The notes beneath the pieces were generated by a model that ran no database searches, had not been told where the DNA came from, and worked only from the letters and a program-made list of their open reading frames with translations. DNA of 64,000 bases, taken from Paenibacillus terrigena DSM 21567. Its GTDB lineage: Bacteria; Bacillota; Bacilli; Paenibacillales; Paenibacillaceae. Location: the NCBI RefSeq assembly GCF_000374845.1, contig NZ_KB895412.1, positions 629,056 through 693,055 of the forward strand, in the 5' to 3' direction. The position numbers were made by a program, and so were the translations under genes. Positions 42,221-51,115 of the stretch are shown piece after piece. The number at the start of each line of letters is the position of its first letter. Position 1 is the stretch's first letter.

Positions 42221-43033
42221 ATGATTATCAATCACAATCTTAACGCAATGAACGCACACCGCAACTTGCAAGGCAGCAACATCGCTCAAGGTAAATCCAG
42301 CGAGAAATTGTCTTCCGGTTACAAAGTAAACCGTGCAGCTGACGATGCAGCAGGTCTTTCGATCTCCGAAAAAATGCGTACACAAATCCGCTCTTTGAAC
42401 CAAGCACAAACTAACGTTCAAGATGGTATCTCTCTTGTACAAACAGCTGAGGGTGCAATGAACGAAGTATCCGATATGCTTTCTCGTATGAAAGAACTTT
42501 CTGTTAAAGCGGCAAACGGAACTTACAATGGTTCTGACTTGAATGCTATCGATGCAGAGTACAAAGCTTTGAGTTCTGCAATCGATAACGTTGCTACAAA
42601 GACAGAATTTAACGGAATTAAGTTGTTAAATAGCAGCAGTGCAAAAGTTCAAATCCAAATGGGAGATAAAAATATTGATACTATCAATTTCTCTCTACAA
42701 GACATTCAAATGACTGCACTTGGTATTAATGGTACAGATTTGAAATCCGCTTCAACTGCAAGTGCTGCGATGACTAAACTTGATGGAGCAATTGGCAAAA
42801 TTAACACTGCTCGTTCTGCATTTGGTGCGGTTCAAAACCAAATGGAACACACATTCAACAACTTAGGTGCAACAACAGAGAACTTGCAAGCAGCTGAATC
42901 CCGTATCCGTGACACTGATATGGCTAAAGAAATGATGAACTATACTAAATTGAACATTTTGCAACAAGCTTCCACTTCGATGCTTGCGCAAGCTAACCAA
43001 GCTCCACAAGGCGTTCTTCAATTGCTTCGTTAA
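42221..43033 (+). CDS. hag: flagellin
   Basis: Filament subunit, 270 residues; a short flagellin with little variable region. Conserved N-terminal domain (MIINHNLNAMNAHRNLQ, KLSSGYKVNRAADDAAGLSI) and C-terminal domain (AESRIRDTDMAKEMMNY, ASTSMLAQANQAPQGVLQLL). The central part (about 115-175) is Ser/Thr/Asn-rich, offering O-glycosylation sites. Codon bias resembles the S-layer gene, indicating high expression. Controlled by sigma-D promoter and CsrA sites upstream; strong terminator downstream. Confidence 0.98.
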   Translation: MIINHNLNAMNAHRNLQGSNIAQGKSSEKLSSGYKVNRAADDAAGLSISEKMRTQIRSLNQAQTNVQDGISLVQTAEGAMNEVSDMLSRMKELSVKAANGTYNGSDLNAIDAEYKALSSAIDNVATKTEFNGIKLLNSSSAKVQIQMGDKNIDTINFSLQDIQMTALGINGTDLKSASTASAAMTKLDGAIGKINTARSAFGAVQNQMEHTFNNLGATTENLQAAESRIRDTDMAKEMMNYTKLNILQQASTSMLAQANQAPQGVLQLLR

Positions 43034-43054
43034 TTTAAACATTAACGCTAAGTC

Positions 43055-43088
43055 AGAAGCCCATTACTTTGTAATGGGCTTCTATTTC
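43055..43088 (+). terminator. rho-independent terminator after hag
   Basis: AGAAGCCCATTAC (43055-43067) and GTAATGGGCTTCT (43071-43083) form a perfect 13-base stem with a TTT loop, then ATTTCAT. Confidence 0.9.
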
Positions 43089-43105
43089 ATAATTAGGAGG
43101 ATCTT

Positions 43106-44158
43106 ATGCTTGTTAGCGTATGTATGATTGTAAAAGATGAAGCATCCAATATTGTTAGAGCACTAAGTAGTATTCCGAGTTCCTACGAAAAAATTGTCCT
43201 AGATACAGGGTCAACAGATGATACAGTTTCTCTGGCAAAAAGCCAGGGTGCGAAAGTGTTTTTTCATCCATGGAATGATGATTTCGCAGAAGCTCGAAAT
43301 GTTGCTTGTTCTTATTGCACGGGGAAATATATTCTTGTTATGGATGCTGATGAGAAATTACCTGTTTATGTGGATAGAAATATTCAAGAATTCATCCAAG
43401 CTCATCCTAACCATCCAGGAGCTGTAGTCCTTGAAAATATGATTGATCAAGAAATTAATCGACATCGTATGGTGCGTTTTTTTCCTAATCATTCGAAGTA
43501 TCAATTCAAAGGTGCAGTACATGAGGGGCTTTTTCAAAATGAAGAGCCGGCTGATTATCTTCCTATGGATCTGACGATACAGCACTTTGGATACGAATCA
43601 ATCTATTATCTAGACAAAGGGAAAGCTGAGCGATATCTGCATCTCTATCAAAAGCATCTTGATCAATATCCCGACGATGGATATATGTTATATCAAACAG
43701 GGAAGCTATATTATAGTATGAAGCAGATAGAGACGGCAGAATATTATTTACAACGTGGATTGATGCAACATGAGCGTAATCGACTTTATTTTCCTGTCAT
43801 GCTAGTCATGTTAGGCTACGTGCTAAAAGAACAAGGGAAGTCACTAGAAGCAGAGCAATTATTGAATCCATATCTGACGTTATATCCCGAGTTTCCTGAT
43901 CTCCCCTTCTTGCTAGGCTTGCTTGCTATGGATACAGGAAAAATTGATTGTATCGAACGATTTTTCCTTTTGGCCCTAACAATTGGTGATTCCACTAAAT
44001 ACAGTTCTGTTTTGGGTACAGGTTCATTCAAGGCCTCATTTAATTTGGGCTTATTTAATGAACTGACAGGACAGAAGAGCAAGGCTAAGCAATATTATGA
44101 ATATAGCGCCAAACAAGGGTTTAAACCCGCACGAGATAGGCTAGTATTTTTAGGATAG
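43106..44158 (+). CDS. family 2 glycosyltransferase with TPR repeats, candidate flagellin glycosyltransferase
   Basis: 350 residues. GT-A domain at about 1-125 with SVCMIVKDEASNIVRAL, VLDTGSTDDT and the metal-binding LVMDADEKLP (DxD, about 76-85). TPR-like helices at about 170-345. It inverts or transfers a nucleotide sugar to an acceptor held by the TPR part. Inserted between hag and fliD, where Bacillus subtilis has no such gene; TPR-glycosyltransferases next to flagellin genes often glycosylate flagellin. ATG after TTAGGAGGAT, just past the hag terminator, so it may rely on readthrough. The target is inferred from position. Confidence 0.85.
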   Translation: MLVSVCMIVKDEASNIVRALSSIPSSYEKIVLDTGSTDDTVSLAKSQGAKVFFHPWNDDFAEARNVACSYCTGKYILVMDADEKLPVYVDRNIQEFIQAHPNHPGAVVLENMIDQEINRHRMVRFFPNHSKYQFKGAVHEGLFQNEEPADYLPMDLTIQHFGYESIYYLDKGKAERYLHLYQKHLDQYPDDGYMLYQTGKLYYSMKQIETAEYYLQRGLMQHERNRLYFPVMLVMLGYVLKEQGKSLEAEQLLNPYLTLYPEFPDLPFLLGLLAMDTGKIDCIERFFLLALTIGDSTKYSSVLGTGSFKASFNLGLFNELTGQKSKAKQYYEYSAKQGFKPARDRLVFLG

Positions 44159-44162
44159 GTCT

Positions 44163-44189
44163 TTAATTCCTAGTCAAATATTTCGATAT
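44163..44189 (+). promoter_or_regulatory. weak sigma-D-like promoter before fliD
   Basis: TTCGATAT (44182-44189; 6 of 8) with TTAA 15 bases upstream (44163-44166). It fits less well than the other flagellar promoters here, but the Bacillus fliD operon is sigma-D dependent. Confidence 0.4.
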
Positions 44190-44227
44190 ATAGTATAAGG
44201 AATAACTAGACACGGGAGGTTATTATC

Positions 44228-45688
44228 ATGCCAATACGTATTACGGGAATGGGTTCTGGGCTAGATATTGATAAACTTGTTACGGACCTTATGAAAGCTG
44301 AGCGCATCCCATTAGATAAGTTGAAACAGAAGAAAACATTAGTCGGTTGGACAAGTGATTTGTATCGTGAGGTTAATACGAAATTAACATCATTAAGAAA
44401 AGCTGCAAACAATATCAGATTAACCGGTGATTGGCAAAACAGTAAAGCATCATCATCTAATGATAATGCTGTTAGTGCTACTGCCCAAGCAGGTGTCCCA
44501 CTTACAAGTCATAGTGTATTTGTCGAAAAGTTAGCTACAGGAGCAATGATTACAGGGGCTAAGCAGGCAGATAACTTCGATCCTTCAAAGGTAGTTATAG
44601 GTGGTAATGGTACGGAAAATTTAATTATTAACGGAAAACCCATAGAATATAAAGCATCAGACACACTTAAGAGTGTAATGGATAAAGTGAATGCATCAGA
44701 TGCCGGGGCGCGGATGTATTATGACGAAATAACAAAGCAAGTATCAATCGTTTCGAAAGATACAGGAGATTTGGCGAAGCTCGATTTAGCTGGCTCGACT
44801 GGTCCAATATTAGGGGTTGTAGGGATTTCTACTACTTTAGCAAATGGTCAGAATGCAAAAGTGATCTTTGACAAGGGCAAAAATAGCCCAACAGATCCAG
44901 GGATTACAATTTCTTCAGCTTCTAACACATTTACGGCTAATGGAATTACTTATAGTTTTAAAGAAGTGACCACAGAAGCAATAAAAATAAATGTTTCAGG
45001 CAACGATGATGGAATGATTAATCAGATTAAGGAGTTTGTAGATCAATATAATGCAACGATTGACTTATTAAATGAACGAACCAAAGAAAAAAAATCTAAG
45101 GGTTTTAATCCATTAACAGAAGATCAAAAGTCTGATATGAAAGAAACAGACATAAAAAACTGGGAGGAACAAGCAAAGAAAGGGCTATTAAGCAATGATG
45201 AGATTATTAAATCAACACTTAGAGATTTAAGATCAATAATAAATGGTGTTGTTTCCTCAAACCCAAAAGATTTTAAAACGCTGTCTGATATTGGAATTGA
45301 TACGATGCCATATAATGCAGCTTCGCCGAAGGATTCAGGTAAGTTAGTTATTGACGAATCGAAACTGCGCAAAAAAATATCAGAAGATGCCGGAAGTATT
45401 GTTGCGTTATTTACTGATCAAAACAATGGGATTGCTAGTAAAACTTATGATCAGGTAAATAAGTCCATTTCTGGATTGGTTGAAAAGGCTGGAGGGGTAG
45501 GATCTCCAGCTGAAAATCTTACAACATTTTTAGGAAAACAACTTACAGATATTAATAAACAAATTACTTCATTCGACGCAAAATTGGCGAGGAAAGAGGA
45601 ATATTATTATAAGATGTTCGCCGCAATGGATTCAGCAGTTTCGAAAAATAATTCACAATTAAATTGGCTCATGCAAAATGGTAGATAA
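44228..45688 (+). CDS. fliD: flagellar cap protein FliD (HAP2)
   Basis: 486 residues. N-terminal GMGSGLDIDKLVTDLMKAER (about 6-25) and C-terminal coiled coil (QLTDINKQITSFDAKLARKEEYYYKMF, about 438-464) are diagnostic of FliD. The middle domains are variable. It caps the filament and folds flagellin into it. ATG after GGGAGGT. Followed by flaG, fliS, fliT. AT-rich compared with flgK and flgL. Confidence 0.95.
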   Translation: MPIRITGMGSGLDIDKLVTDLMKAERIPLDKLKQKKTLVGWTSDLYREVNTKLTSLRKAANNIRLTGDWQNSKASSSNDNAVSATAQAGVPLTSHSVFVEKLATGAMITGAKQADNFDPSKVVIGGNGTENLIINGKPIEYKASDTLKSVMDKVNASDAGARMYYDEITKQVSIVSKDTGDLAKLDLAGSTGPILGVVGISTTLANGQNAKVIFDKGKNSPTDPGITISSASNTFTANGITYSFKEVTTEAIKINVSGNDDGMINQIKEFVDQYNATIDLLNERTKEKKSKGFNPLTEDQKSDMKETDIKNWEEQAKKGLLSNDEIIKSTLRDLRSIINGVVSSNPKDFKTLSDIGIDTMPYNAASPKDSGKLVIDESKLRKKISEDAGSIVALFTDQNNGIASKTYDQVNKSISGLVEKAGGVGSPAENLTTFLGKQLTDINKQITSFDAKLARKEEYYYKMFAAMDSAVSKNNSQLNWLMQNGR

Positions 45689-45700
45689 AAAGAGAGGATC

Positions 45701-46084
45701 GTGAATCAGTTGTTGGATAAATCGGTAATGAATTCTATGTCGGGCATCCGAGTTCAGTCAACCGTAGATATTAGCAACAATACTGAGGGCAAATCAAGTG
45801 TTGATAAAGTCATTACATCGACAGAATTATTACATAAGAAAGCAAATGAACTATCCATATCGGATGCAGCACTTCAAAAAGCCTTAGAAAAAGTTAATAA
45901 AGTACTTAAGGGAATCGAAACCCGTCTAGAATATAGTGTACACAAAACCACTGGCGATATTATGGTAAAAGTTATCAACGAAGATACGAAAGAGGTTATT
46001 CGAGAAGTTCCACCTGAAAAGATCATCGATCTTGTCGTGAAGTTACAGGAATTATCCGGGTTAATTATAGACGAAAAGAGGTAA
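45701..46084 (+). CDS. flaG: FlaG protein
   Basis: 127 residues. A disordered N-terminus and the conserved C-terminal FlaG domain (LEYSVHKTTGDIMVKVINED, VIREVPPEKIIDLVVKL, about 79-118). Its role is in filament length control in other bacteria. GTG 45701 after AGAGAGGA. In Bacillus subtilis the homologue yvyC precedes fliD; here it follows. Confidence 0.9.
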   Translation: MNQLLDKSVMNSMSGIRVQSTVDISNNTEGKSSVDKVITSTELLHKKANELSISDAALQKALEKVNKVLKGIETRLEYSVHKTTGDIMVKVINEDTKEVIREVPPEKIIDLVVKLQELSGLIIDEKR

Positions 46085-46090
46085 TGACCC

Positions 46091-46480
46091 TTGATCAATC
46101 ATCAAGCGCAAGAAACGTATTTACGTATGCAAGTTCAGACAGCTGCACCATGGGAGTTAACAACTCTTTTGTTTAGCGGGTGTATAAAGTTCATGAAGCA
46201 AGCAATGGATGCGATTAATCGCAAAGATTATGAAGCGAAAAATCTATATATTAAGAAATCCGTTGATATTATTGATGAGCTTACGATTACACTAAATCGA
46301 GATTATGATATTGCTCATCAATTGGCCTCATTATATACGTATATGAAGGATCAGTTATTTCAAGCCAATATTAAGAATCATGTAGATTTCATCCAAGAAT
46401 GTGTTGTAATGCTCACAGAATTAAGAGATACATGGGTCCAAGCGATGAAGACACTGCATACATCAAGGGTGAATGCATGA
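46091..46480 (+). CDS. fliS: flagellin export chaperone FliS
   Basis: 129 residues. NHQAQETYLRMQVQTAAPWELTTLLFSG opening region and helical body (MKQAMDAINRKDYEAKN, ADIIDELTITLNRDYDIA-like stretch) are typical FliS. Binds the flagellin C-terminus in the cytosol. TTG 46091; ribosome site AGAGGTAATGA overlaps the flaG end. Confidence 0.93.
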   Translation: MINHQAQETYLRMQVQTAAPWELTTLLFSGCIKFMKQAMDAINRKDYEAKNLYIKKSVDIIDELTITLNRDYDIAHQLASLYTYMKDQLFQANIKNHVDFIQECVVMLTELRDTWVQAMKTLHTSRVNA

Positions 46481-46836
46481 GTGTAGTAATCGATCAAGAA
46501 AAAATATTTCGTTTGAAGGATATCTCCATTGAGTTATATTCACTCGATTTAGAAGATGGAGAAAATCTGGAAATGCTCTCTCTTCTGCAGGAAGAGCAAG
46601 AGAAGTTGAGAGAAGAATTAACGGATTGGATGCCGAGATTCATGAAAGATGAAAATTTAAAAGAGGTTATTCAAGAATGCATTTTCCTTGAACAGCGCCT
46701 AGGCGAAAAGTTGATAAACCAGCGAGCGCAGGCACAAGACCAGATACTACGCATGCAAGCTGGTACACGCTCTAAAAATGCATACAGTAGCGTATTTCAT
46801 CAAACGGAAGGTTATTTTGTCGATAAGAAGAAATAG
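46477..46836 (+). CDS. fliT: FliT-like flagellar chaperone
   Basis: 119 residues, helical (LEMLSLLQEEQEKLREELTDW, about 32-52; VIQECIFLEQRLGEKL, about 64-79). Size, helicity and position after fliS match FliT, the FliD chaperone, although the family is weakly conserved. ATG 46477 overlaps the fliS stop (ATGA) after AAGGGTGA. Confidence 0.75.
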   Translation: MSVVIDQEKIFRLKDISIELYSLDLEDGENLEMLSLLQEEQEKLREELTDWMPRFMKDENLKEVIQECIFLEQRLGEKLINQRAQAQDQILRMQAGTRSKNAYSSVFHQTEGYFVDKKK

Positions 46837-46840
46837 AGAG

Positions 46841-46890
46841 AAAGGCAATTCAATGTGACCAATGCTCGGTCGCAAGAATTGCCTTTTTTT
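46841..46890 (+). terminator. terminator between convergent fliT and minus-strand glycosyltransferase
   Basis: AAAGGCAATTC (46841-46851) pairs with GAATTGCCTTT (from 46876), with TTTTTTT following on the + strand. It overlaps the end of the minus-strand gene and may work in both directions. Confidence 0.85.
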
Positions 46891-48835
46891 ATGCAAGCAA
46901 GTGGCGAATGATCGGGACACCTTTATGCTCAGGTAAGTGATCCATGAATAGCCGTTTATATATTTGTTTTTCGGAAGGATCATCCAGGAGAGAGAGTGTT
47001 TGAATGTACAATGGGATATTCTTCGGTGACAACTCGATAGCTTTTTTTAGAAATTCTAACGCTCCGGTTGAGTCACCCTGATTTAAATATAATTGAGCAA
47101 TATTTTCATACCCTTGTGCAGATAATTCATCTTTTTGTATTAGAGTATCATAGTAATCTAGGGCTAGCTCCAAATGACCTTGACTATAGAAATAATTACC
47201 TAGTGAATTTGCCAATACTTTAAACTGATCCGGGAGTAGCTGAATGATATAATCATATGCTTCGTAATAGCCATATTTAAATAGATCCGCCAGTAATTCC
47301 CCGATCTGCTGAAGATCTTCTTGGGAATTAAATTTGATTTGATCGCTGTTTCCATCGATCATTTTGCGGCATGCATCTATTAGGGATGAATCTACAGATT
47401 TTGACGAATCTAAGAGATGCTTATCATGCCATGCCATTGATGCAAGTGCCACAAGATGATTATTATACTTTGATGATATATCACTCAGACTATTGCTGGA
47501 CATTAATTCAATAAAGCCTTTTTTATTATTGGTTAGGATCGCATATTGAATGTGATATGTCGATTCATTGAGGATGCCCGATGCCATGCACTTCTCATAA
47601 TAGTATTTACTTAACGCGGAATGAGCAGCCAATAACGACGCCTGAAACAATCTTAGTTGATTGGCTGGTTCATTCTCAGGCAGTAGCTTGTCGAGAAATC
47701 CTATGATGGTTTCCGGACCATCCGTTTTTGAAAGTAGTTGAATTAATAAGTAGAGGTGCGTAAGTTCATCACATTTTAACTCTATTAATTTGATGAGATC
47801 AGAAACTGTTTCTTGGTAATTATGCATACGTATATGAAGAGATAACATTTTTTTGTACGGTTTGATGCTCCCGTAGGCTGGAGTAAGCAGCCAGTAGTTA
47901 TTGCCGTCCTTAGAGTTTTGATTGGCAAGAGAAATACAATGCTTATAGGTCTGCAGTGCATTTTCATACATACCAAAATGTTCGTAAAAGTTTCCTTTTA
48001 AATAATGAAAATCTACGTATTGTGGCCAACGTGTAAGGCATTCTTCGTTCATTTGGATAGCTTCTTTAAAATAACCTAGTAGTGCAGAAATAGATATGAT
48101 TTTAAATTTACAATGAATGATAAAAGCTTGATTGTAGGTCCTTTTCGTATCGGCTCGTTTGTAATAATAGAGCGCTTTTTTATAATCCTGTAGACCATCG
48201 TATTCATTTCCAAGTGTGTAGTAATCATATTCCTCAAATTTTTTCTGCTTCCCCATTGCAGTGAAGATAGACAGATTTCGTTCTGATTTATTTTTGGCTT
48301 CTTTCGTCTCTTTGGTATATCCCGTATGAAAAATACTGAATGAGTATCGAGGTGTAGGGATCTCGCCATGCGCGTAAATGACCTGCTCATGAATCGGGCG
48401 GTAGAAGTACACATCTGGATGATTATTAATGATTCTGGCTGCAAAGGATTCTACATAATTCCCTGATTTGGACTGATTCAAAATATTGAAGATCGGTAAA
48501 ATGAATGATTTCGGTTTAGTGTGATCTTCCGACATTAACATTTCCCGTAATTCTTCGTGTTTGTCAGGCTGCACGTATTCGTCAGCATCTAAAATAAGAA
48601 TCCATTTACTCGTTGCTTTTCTAATCGCCTCGTTTTTTGCTGCAGAAAAGTCATTAACCCACGTGAAATCAAAGACCTTATCCGTAAATTCTAAAGCAAT
48701 TTCCTTTGTCGAATCCATTGATCCTGTATCTACAACGATGATTTCATCGACCAATCCTTGTACACTCTCTAAACAACGACGAATAACTTTTTCTTCGTCT
48801 CTTGCAATCATACATAGTGATAGTAGTTTATTCAT
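46889..48835 (-). CDS. family 2 glycosyltransferase with long TPR array
   Basis: 648 residues, the only clear minus-strand gene. GT-A domain at about 1-190 with LSLCMIARDEEKVIRRCLES, VDTGSMDSTKE and LILDADEYVQ (DxD, about 80-89). About 205-648 is a long series of TPR-like helix pairs (for example LGNEYDGLQDYKKALYYYKRA and LYLNQGDSTGALEFLKKAIEL). Ribosome site AGGAGGAAGG precedes the ATG. A perfect sigma-D -10 (GCCGATAT) with TAAT 16 bases upstream lies before it on the minus strand. Related in build to the protein encoded at 43106. Flagellin or another surface protein is the likely acceptor (inference). Confidence 0.85.
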   Translation of the reverse strand: MNKLLSLCMIARDEEKVIRRCLESVQGLVDEIIVVDTGSMDSTKEIALEFTDKVFDFTWVNDFSAAKNEAIRKATSKWILILDADEYVQPDKHEELREMLMSEDHTKPKSFILPIFNILNQSKSGNYVESFAARIINNHPDVYFYRPIHEQVIYAHGEIPTPRYSFSIFHTGYTKETKEAKNKSERNLSIFTAMGKQKKFEEYDYYTLGNEYDGLQDYKKALYYYKRADTKRTYNQAFIIHCKFKIISISALLGYFKEAIQMNEECLTRWPQYVDFHYLKGNFYEHFGMYENALQTYKHCISLANQNSKDGNNYWLLTPAYGSIKPYKKMLSLHIRMHNYQETVSDLIKLIELKCDELTHLYLLIQLLSKTDGPETIIGFLDKLLPENEPANQLRLFQASLLAAHSALSKYYYEKCMASGILNESTYHIQYAILTNNKKGFIELMSSNSLSDISSKYNNHLVALASMAWHDKHLLDSSKSVDSSLIDACRKMIDGNSDQIKFNSQEDLQQIGELLADLFKYGYYEAYDYIIQLLPDQFKVLANSLGNYFYSQGHLELALDYYDTLIQKDELSAQGYENIAQLYLNQGDSTGALEFLKKAIELSPKNIPLYIQTLSLLDDPSEKQIYKRLFMDHLPEHKGVPIIRHLLA

Positions 48836-48871
48836 GCCTTCCTCCTGTTGAAAAACATTTACTTATACAGT

Positions 48872-48899
48872 ATATCGGCCGTTATCGCTTGGCAAATTA
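48872..48899 (-). promoter_or_regulatory. putative sigma-D promoter of the minus-strand glycosyltransferase
   Basis: Read on the minus strand: TAAT (48899-48896), a 16-base spacer and a perfect GCCGATAT (48879-48872). It lies 36 bases before the ATG. Confidence 0.7.
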
Positions 48900-48943
48900 A
48901 TAAATTTTAATAGCTTATCTATGAATTTAGGGTATGAAATGGC

Positions 48944-48971
48944 TAAGTTTTATGTAGAATTATGTCGATAT
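48944..48971 (+). promoter_or_regulatory. putative sigma-D promoter of the glycan gene pair at 49013
   Basis: TAAG (48944-48947), a 16-base spacer and GTCGATAT (48964-48971; 7 of 8), 41 bases before the ATG. Confidence 0.6.
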
Positions 48972-49012
48972 AACTACTATATTATCTTCACCATGAATTT
49001 GGGGGAATCATT

Positions 49013-51115
49013 ATGAAGACTAGCATCGTCATTGCTACGTTTAATAAACTGGAATACAACCAGCTTTGTATTGAAAGCATTCGTAAGTATACGAGCCATC
49101 TCGATTACGAGATTATTGTTGTTGATAATAATTCCACGGATGGAACCGTGGGTTGGCTAAGAGAACAAGAAGATATTGTCACTGTATATAACACAGAGAA
49201 TATGGGTTTCCCTAGAGCATGTAATCAAGGAATAGAATTGTCTAGTGGAGATGCTATATTACTTCTTAATAACGACACCATCGTTACAACTAATTGGCTT
49301 GATAATATGATTATTGCGCTTACAAGTGACGAATTGATTGGAGCAGTGGGTACTGTTACGAATAATTGCTCTAATCTGCAGGATATAGCAGTCAATTATG
49401 ATAATCTTGAACAAATGCAAGATTTTGCACAAAAGTTCAACAACTCTAGCTCCTCATTATGGGAGGAACGCCCTAGATTAATTGGGTATAATCTTTTAAT
49501 TAAGAAATCAGTTCTTGAGATAATTGGAGATTTAGATGAACGATTTTCACCGGGTAATTATGAGGATGATGATCTCTGTCTAAGAATCAGATTAGCAGGA
49601 TATCGATTGATGCTTTGTAAGGATACATTTATCCATCATTTTGGTAGTACATCTTTTAAAGAAAATGCCGATAAATATGATGCTTTACTCAGTACGAATC
49701 AACAGAAATTTGAAGATAAGTGGGGTTTTTCACCGTTATTCCTAGCCAATTTAAACTTGAATGCGATTAATCAGTTGCAGTTAGACCCAAATCGACATAT
49801 ACGAATATTAGAAGTTGGGTGTAAACTGGGGACTAATTTAATGGAGATGCGTAATCGCTATCCAAAAGCTGAGTTATATGGCATAGAGCTAGATGAAACT
49901 GCTGCATCAGTTTCATCAATGATTGCTAAGATAAATGATTTTTCTTTGGATGGAATTCTATTTGATGTGATATTAATTAGTGAAAACGTACTTTCCTGGG
50001 TAAATGTAGAGGATGGCTTGATATTATATTCCGAATATTTAACTAATGATGGACAACTGGTCGTTTCGATACCCAATGTATCATCTTATTCAGTAGTACA
50101 TGATTTATTACGAGGTCACATTAATCGTGATTGGATCAAAACAATTCAATTGGCAGAGATTGAACCTCTTTTTAAGCGCATAGGATTTAAACAGACGAAA
50201 ATGACAGGAATAATAGACTCGCTGGATAATGTTGGGCGGAAGACCATTGATCAAATTGCAGAGATTCATGGTAAACAAAGTTCAATTCTATTAGAAACGT
50301 CGTGCTATCTTATTAAGGCATCGAAAAAAAGTATAGAAGAAGAGATAAAGTCGACGATTAATGCACTTATACTAAAAGAGTCTTTACCATACTATACCAA
50401 GAAGCTTGTTGAATATGATTCAGATCAAGTAATTGAGATTATCCAGTCATCTAATAATGATCAGATCATTGAAATACTCAATTATTTATCGGCATATATC
50501 ATTGAATACGCTACTGTAAAAGATTCATTACCCTACTTGAATTATGCATTTGAATTAAAACCAAATGTACATTCTACTTTGATGAACCTGGGATCAGCTA
50601 TGCATTTACTTGGTAACAACAATTTAGCGCTCGAATGGCTAAGTTTGATAGAGAATAAAGATCAGTATGTCTTGAACTGGATCGAGAAGATTCAACAGGA
50701 AGAGAAGATTTTATCGTATGGGAAATATAGATTAAAGTTCTTACTGCGTCGGATTGAGAATGATATGCTTGAAACAGAATCGATGCAAGAGATCATTCAG
50801 ATTATGACAAACAATACAATAACATTAGATCAAATTTACCAAGTAATAGATAACGATATTATTGAAAAGGTAATATTACTCAATAAACTGGCAGCGTTTT
50901 GCTATGAAAATCAGTTAGTCCAATGGACAATCCCGTTATTAGAAAAAGCCTTTGAGATAGATCAAACGCATCAGGTGACATTGACTAATTTGGGTGTAGT
51001 CATGTTTAATATAGGGGATTTTGAAATGGCTTTCCATTTGCTTATGCAATTGGATGAGAAAACTGATGATATTCTTCAGATGATTGCGTGTGCTAAGGAG
51101 GAGACCCATTGTTAG
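49013..51115 (+). CDS. glycosyltransferase-methyltransferase-TPR fusion protein
   Basis: 700 residues with three parts. Family 2 glycosyltransferase at about 1-235 (SIVIATFNKLEYNQLCIESI, VVDNNSTDGTV, LLLNNDTIV and a late YEDDDLCLRIRLAG acidic motif). A SAM-dependent-methyltransferase-like domain at about 255-425 (RILEVGCKLGTNLMEM, then LYGIELDE). TPR-like helices at about 450-700 (NLGVVMFNIGDFEMAFHLL). It could add and methylate a sugar on one acceptor. ATG after GGGGGA, preceded by a sigma-D-like promoter. The next gene starts inside its last 7 bases. Strongly AT-rich. Confidence 0.82.
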   Translation: MKTSIVIATFNKLEYNQLCIESIRKYTSHLDYEIIVVDNNSTDGTVGWLREQEDIVTVYNTENMGFPRACNQGIELSSGDAILLLNNDTIVTTNWLDNMIIALTSDELIGAVGTVTNNCSNLQDIAVNYDNLEQMQDFAQKFNNSSSSLWEERPRLIGYNLLIKKSVLEIIGDLDERFSPGNYEDDDLCLRIRLAGYRLMLCKDTFIHHFGSTSFKENADKYDALLSTNQQKFEDKWGFSPLFLANLNLNAINQLQLDPNRHIRILEVGCKLGTNLMEMRNRYPKAELYGIELDETAASVSSMIAKINDFSLDGILFDVILISENVLSWVNVEDGLILYSEYLTNDGQLVVSIPNVSSYSVVHDLLRGHINRDWIKTIQLAEIEPLFKRIGFKQTKMTGIIDSLDNVGRKTIDQIAEIHGKQSSILLETSCYLIKASKKSIEEEIKSTINALILKESLPYYTKKLVEYDSDQVIEIIQSSNNDQIIEILNYLSAYIIEYATVKDSLPYLNYAFELKPNVHSTLMNLGSAMHLLGNNNLALEWLSLIENKDQYVLNWIEKIQQEEKILSYGKYRLKFLLRRIENDMLETESMQEIIQIMTNNTITLDQIYQVIDNDIIEKVILLNKLAAFCYENQLVQWTIPLLEKAFEIDQTHQVTLTNLGVVMFNIGDFEMAFHLLMQLDEKTDDILQMIACAKEETHC

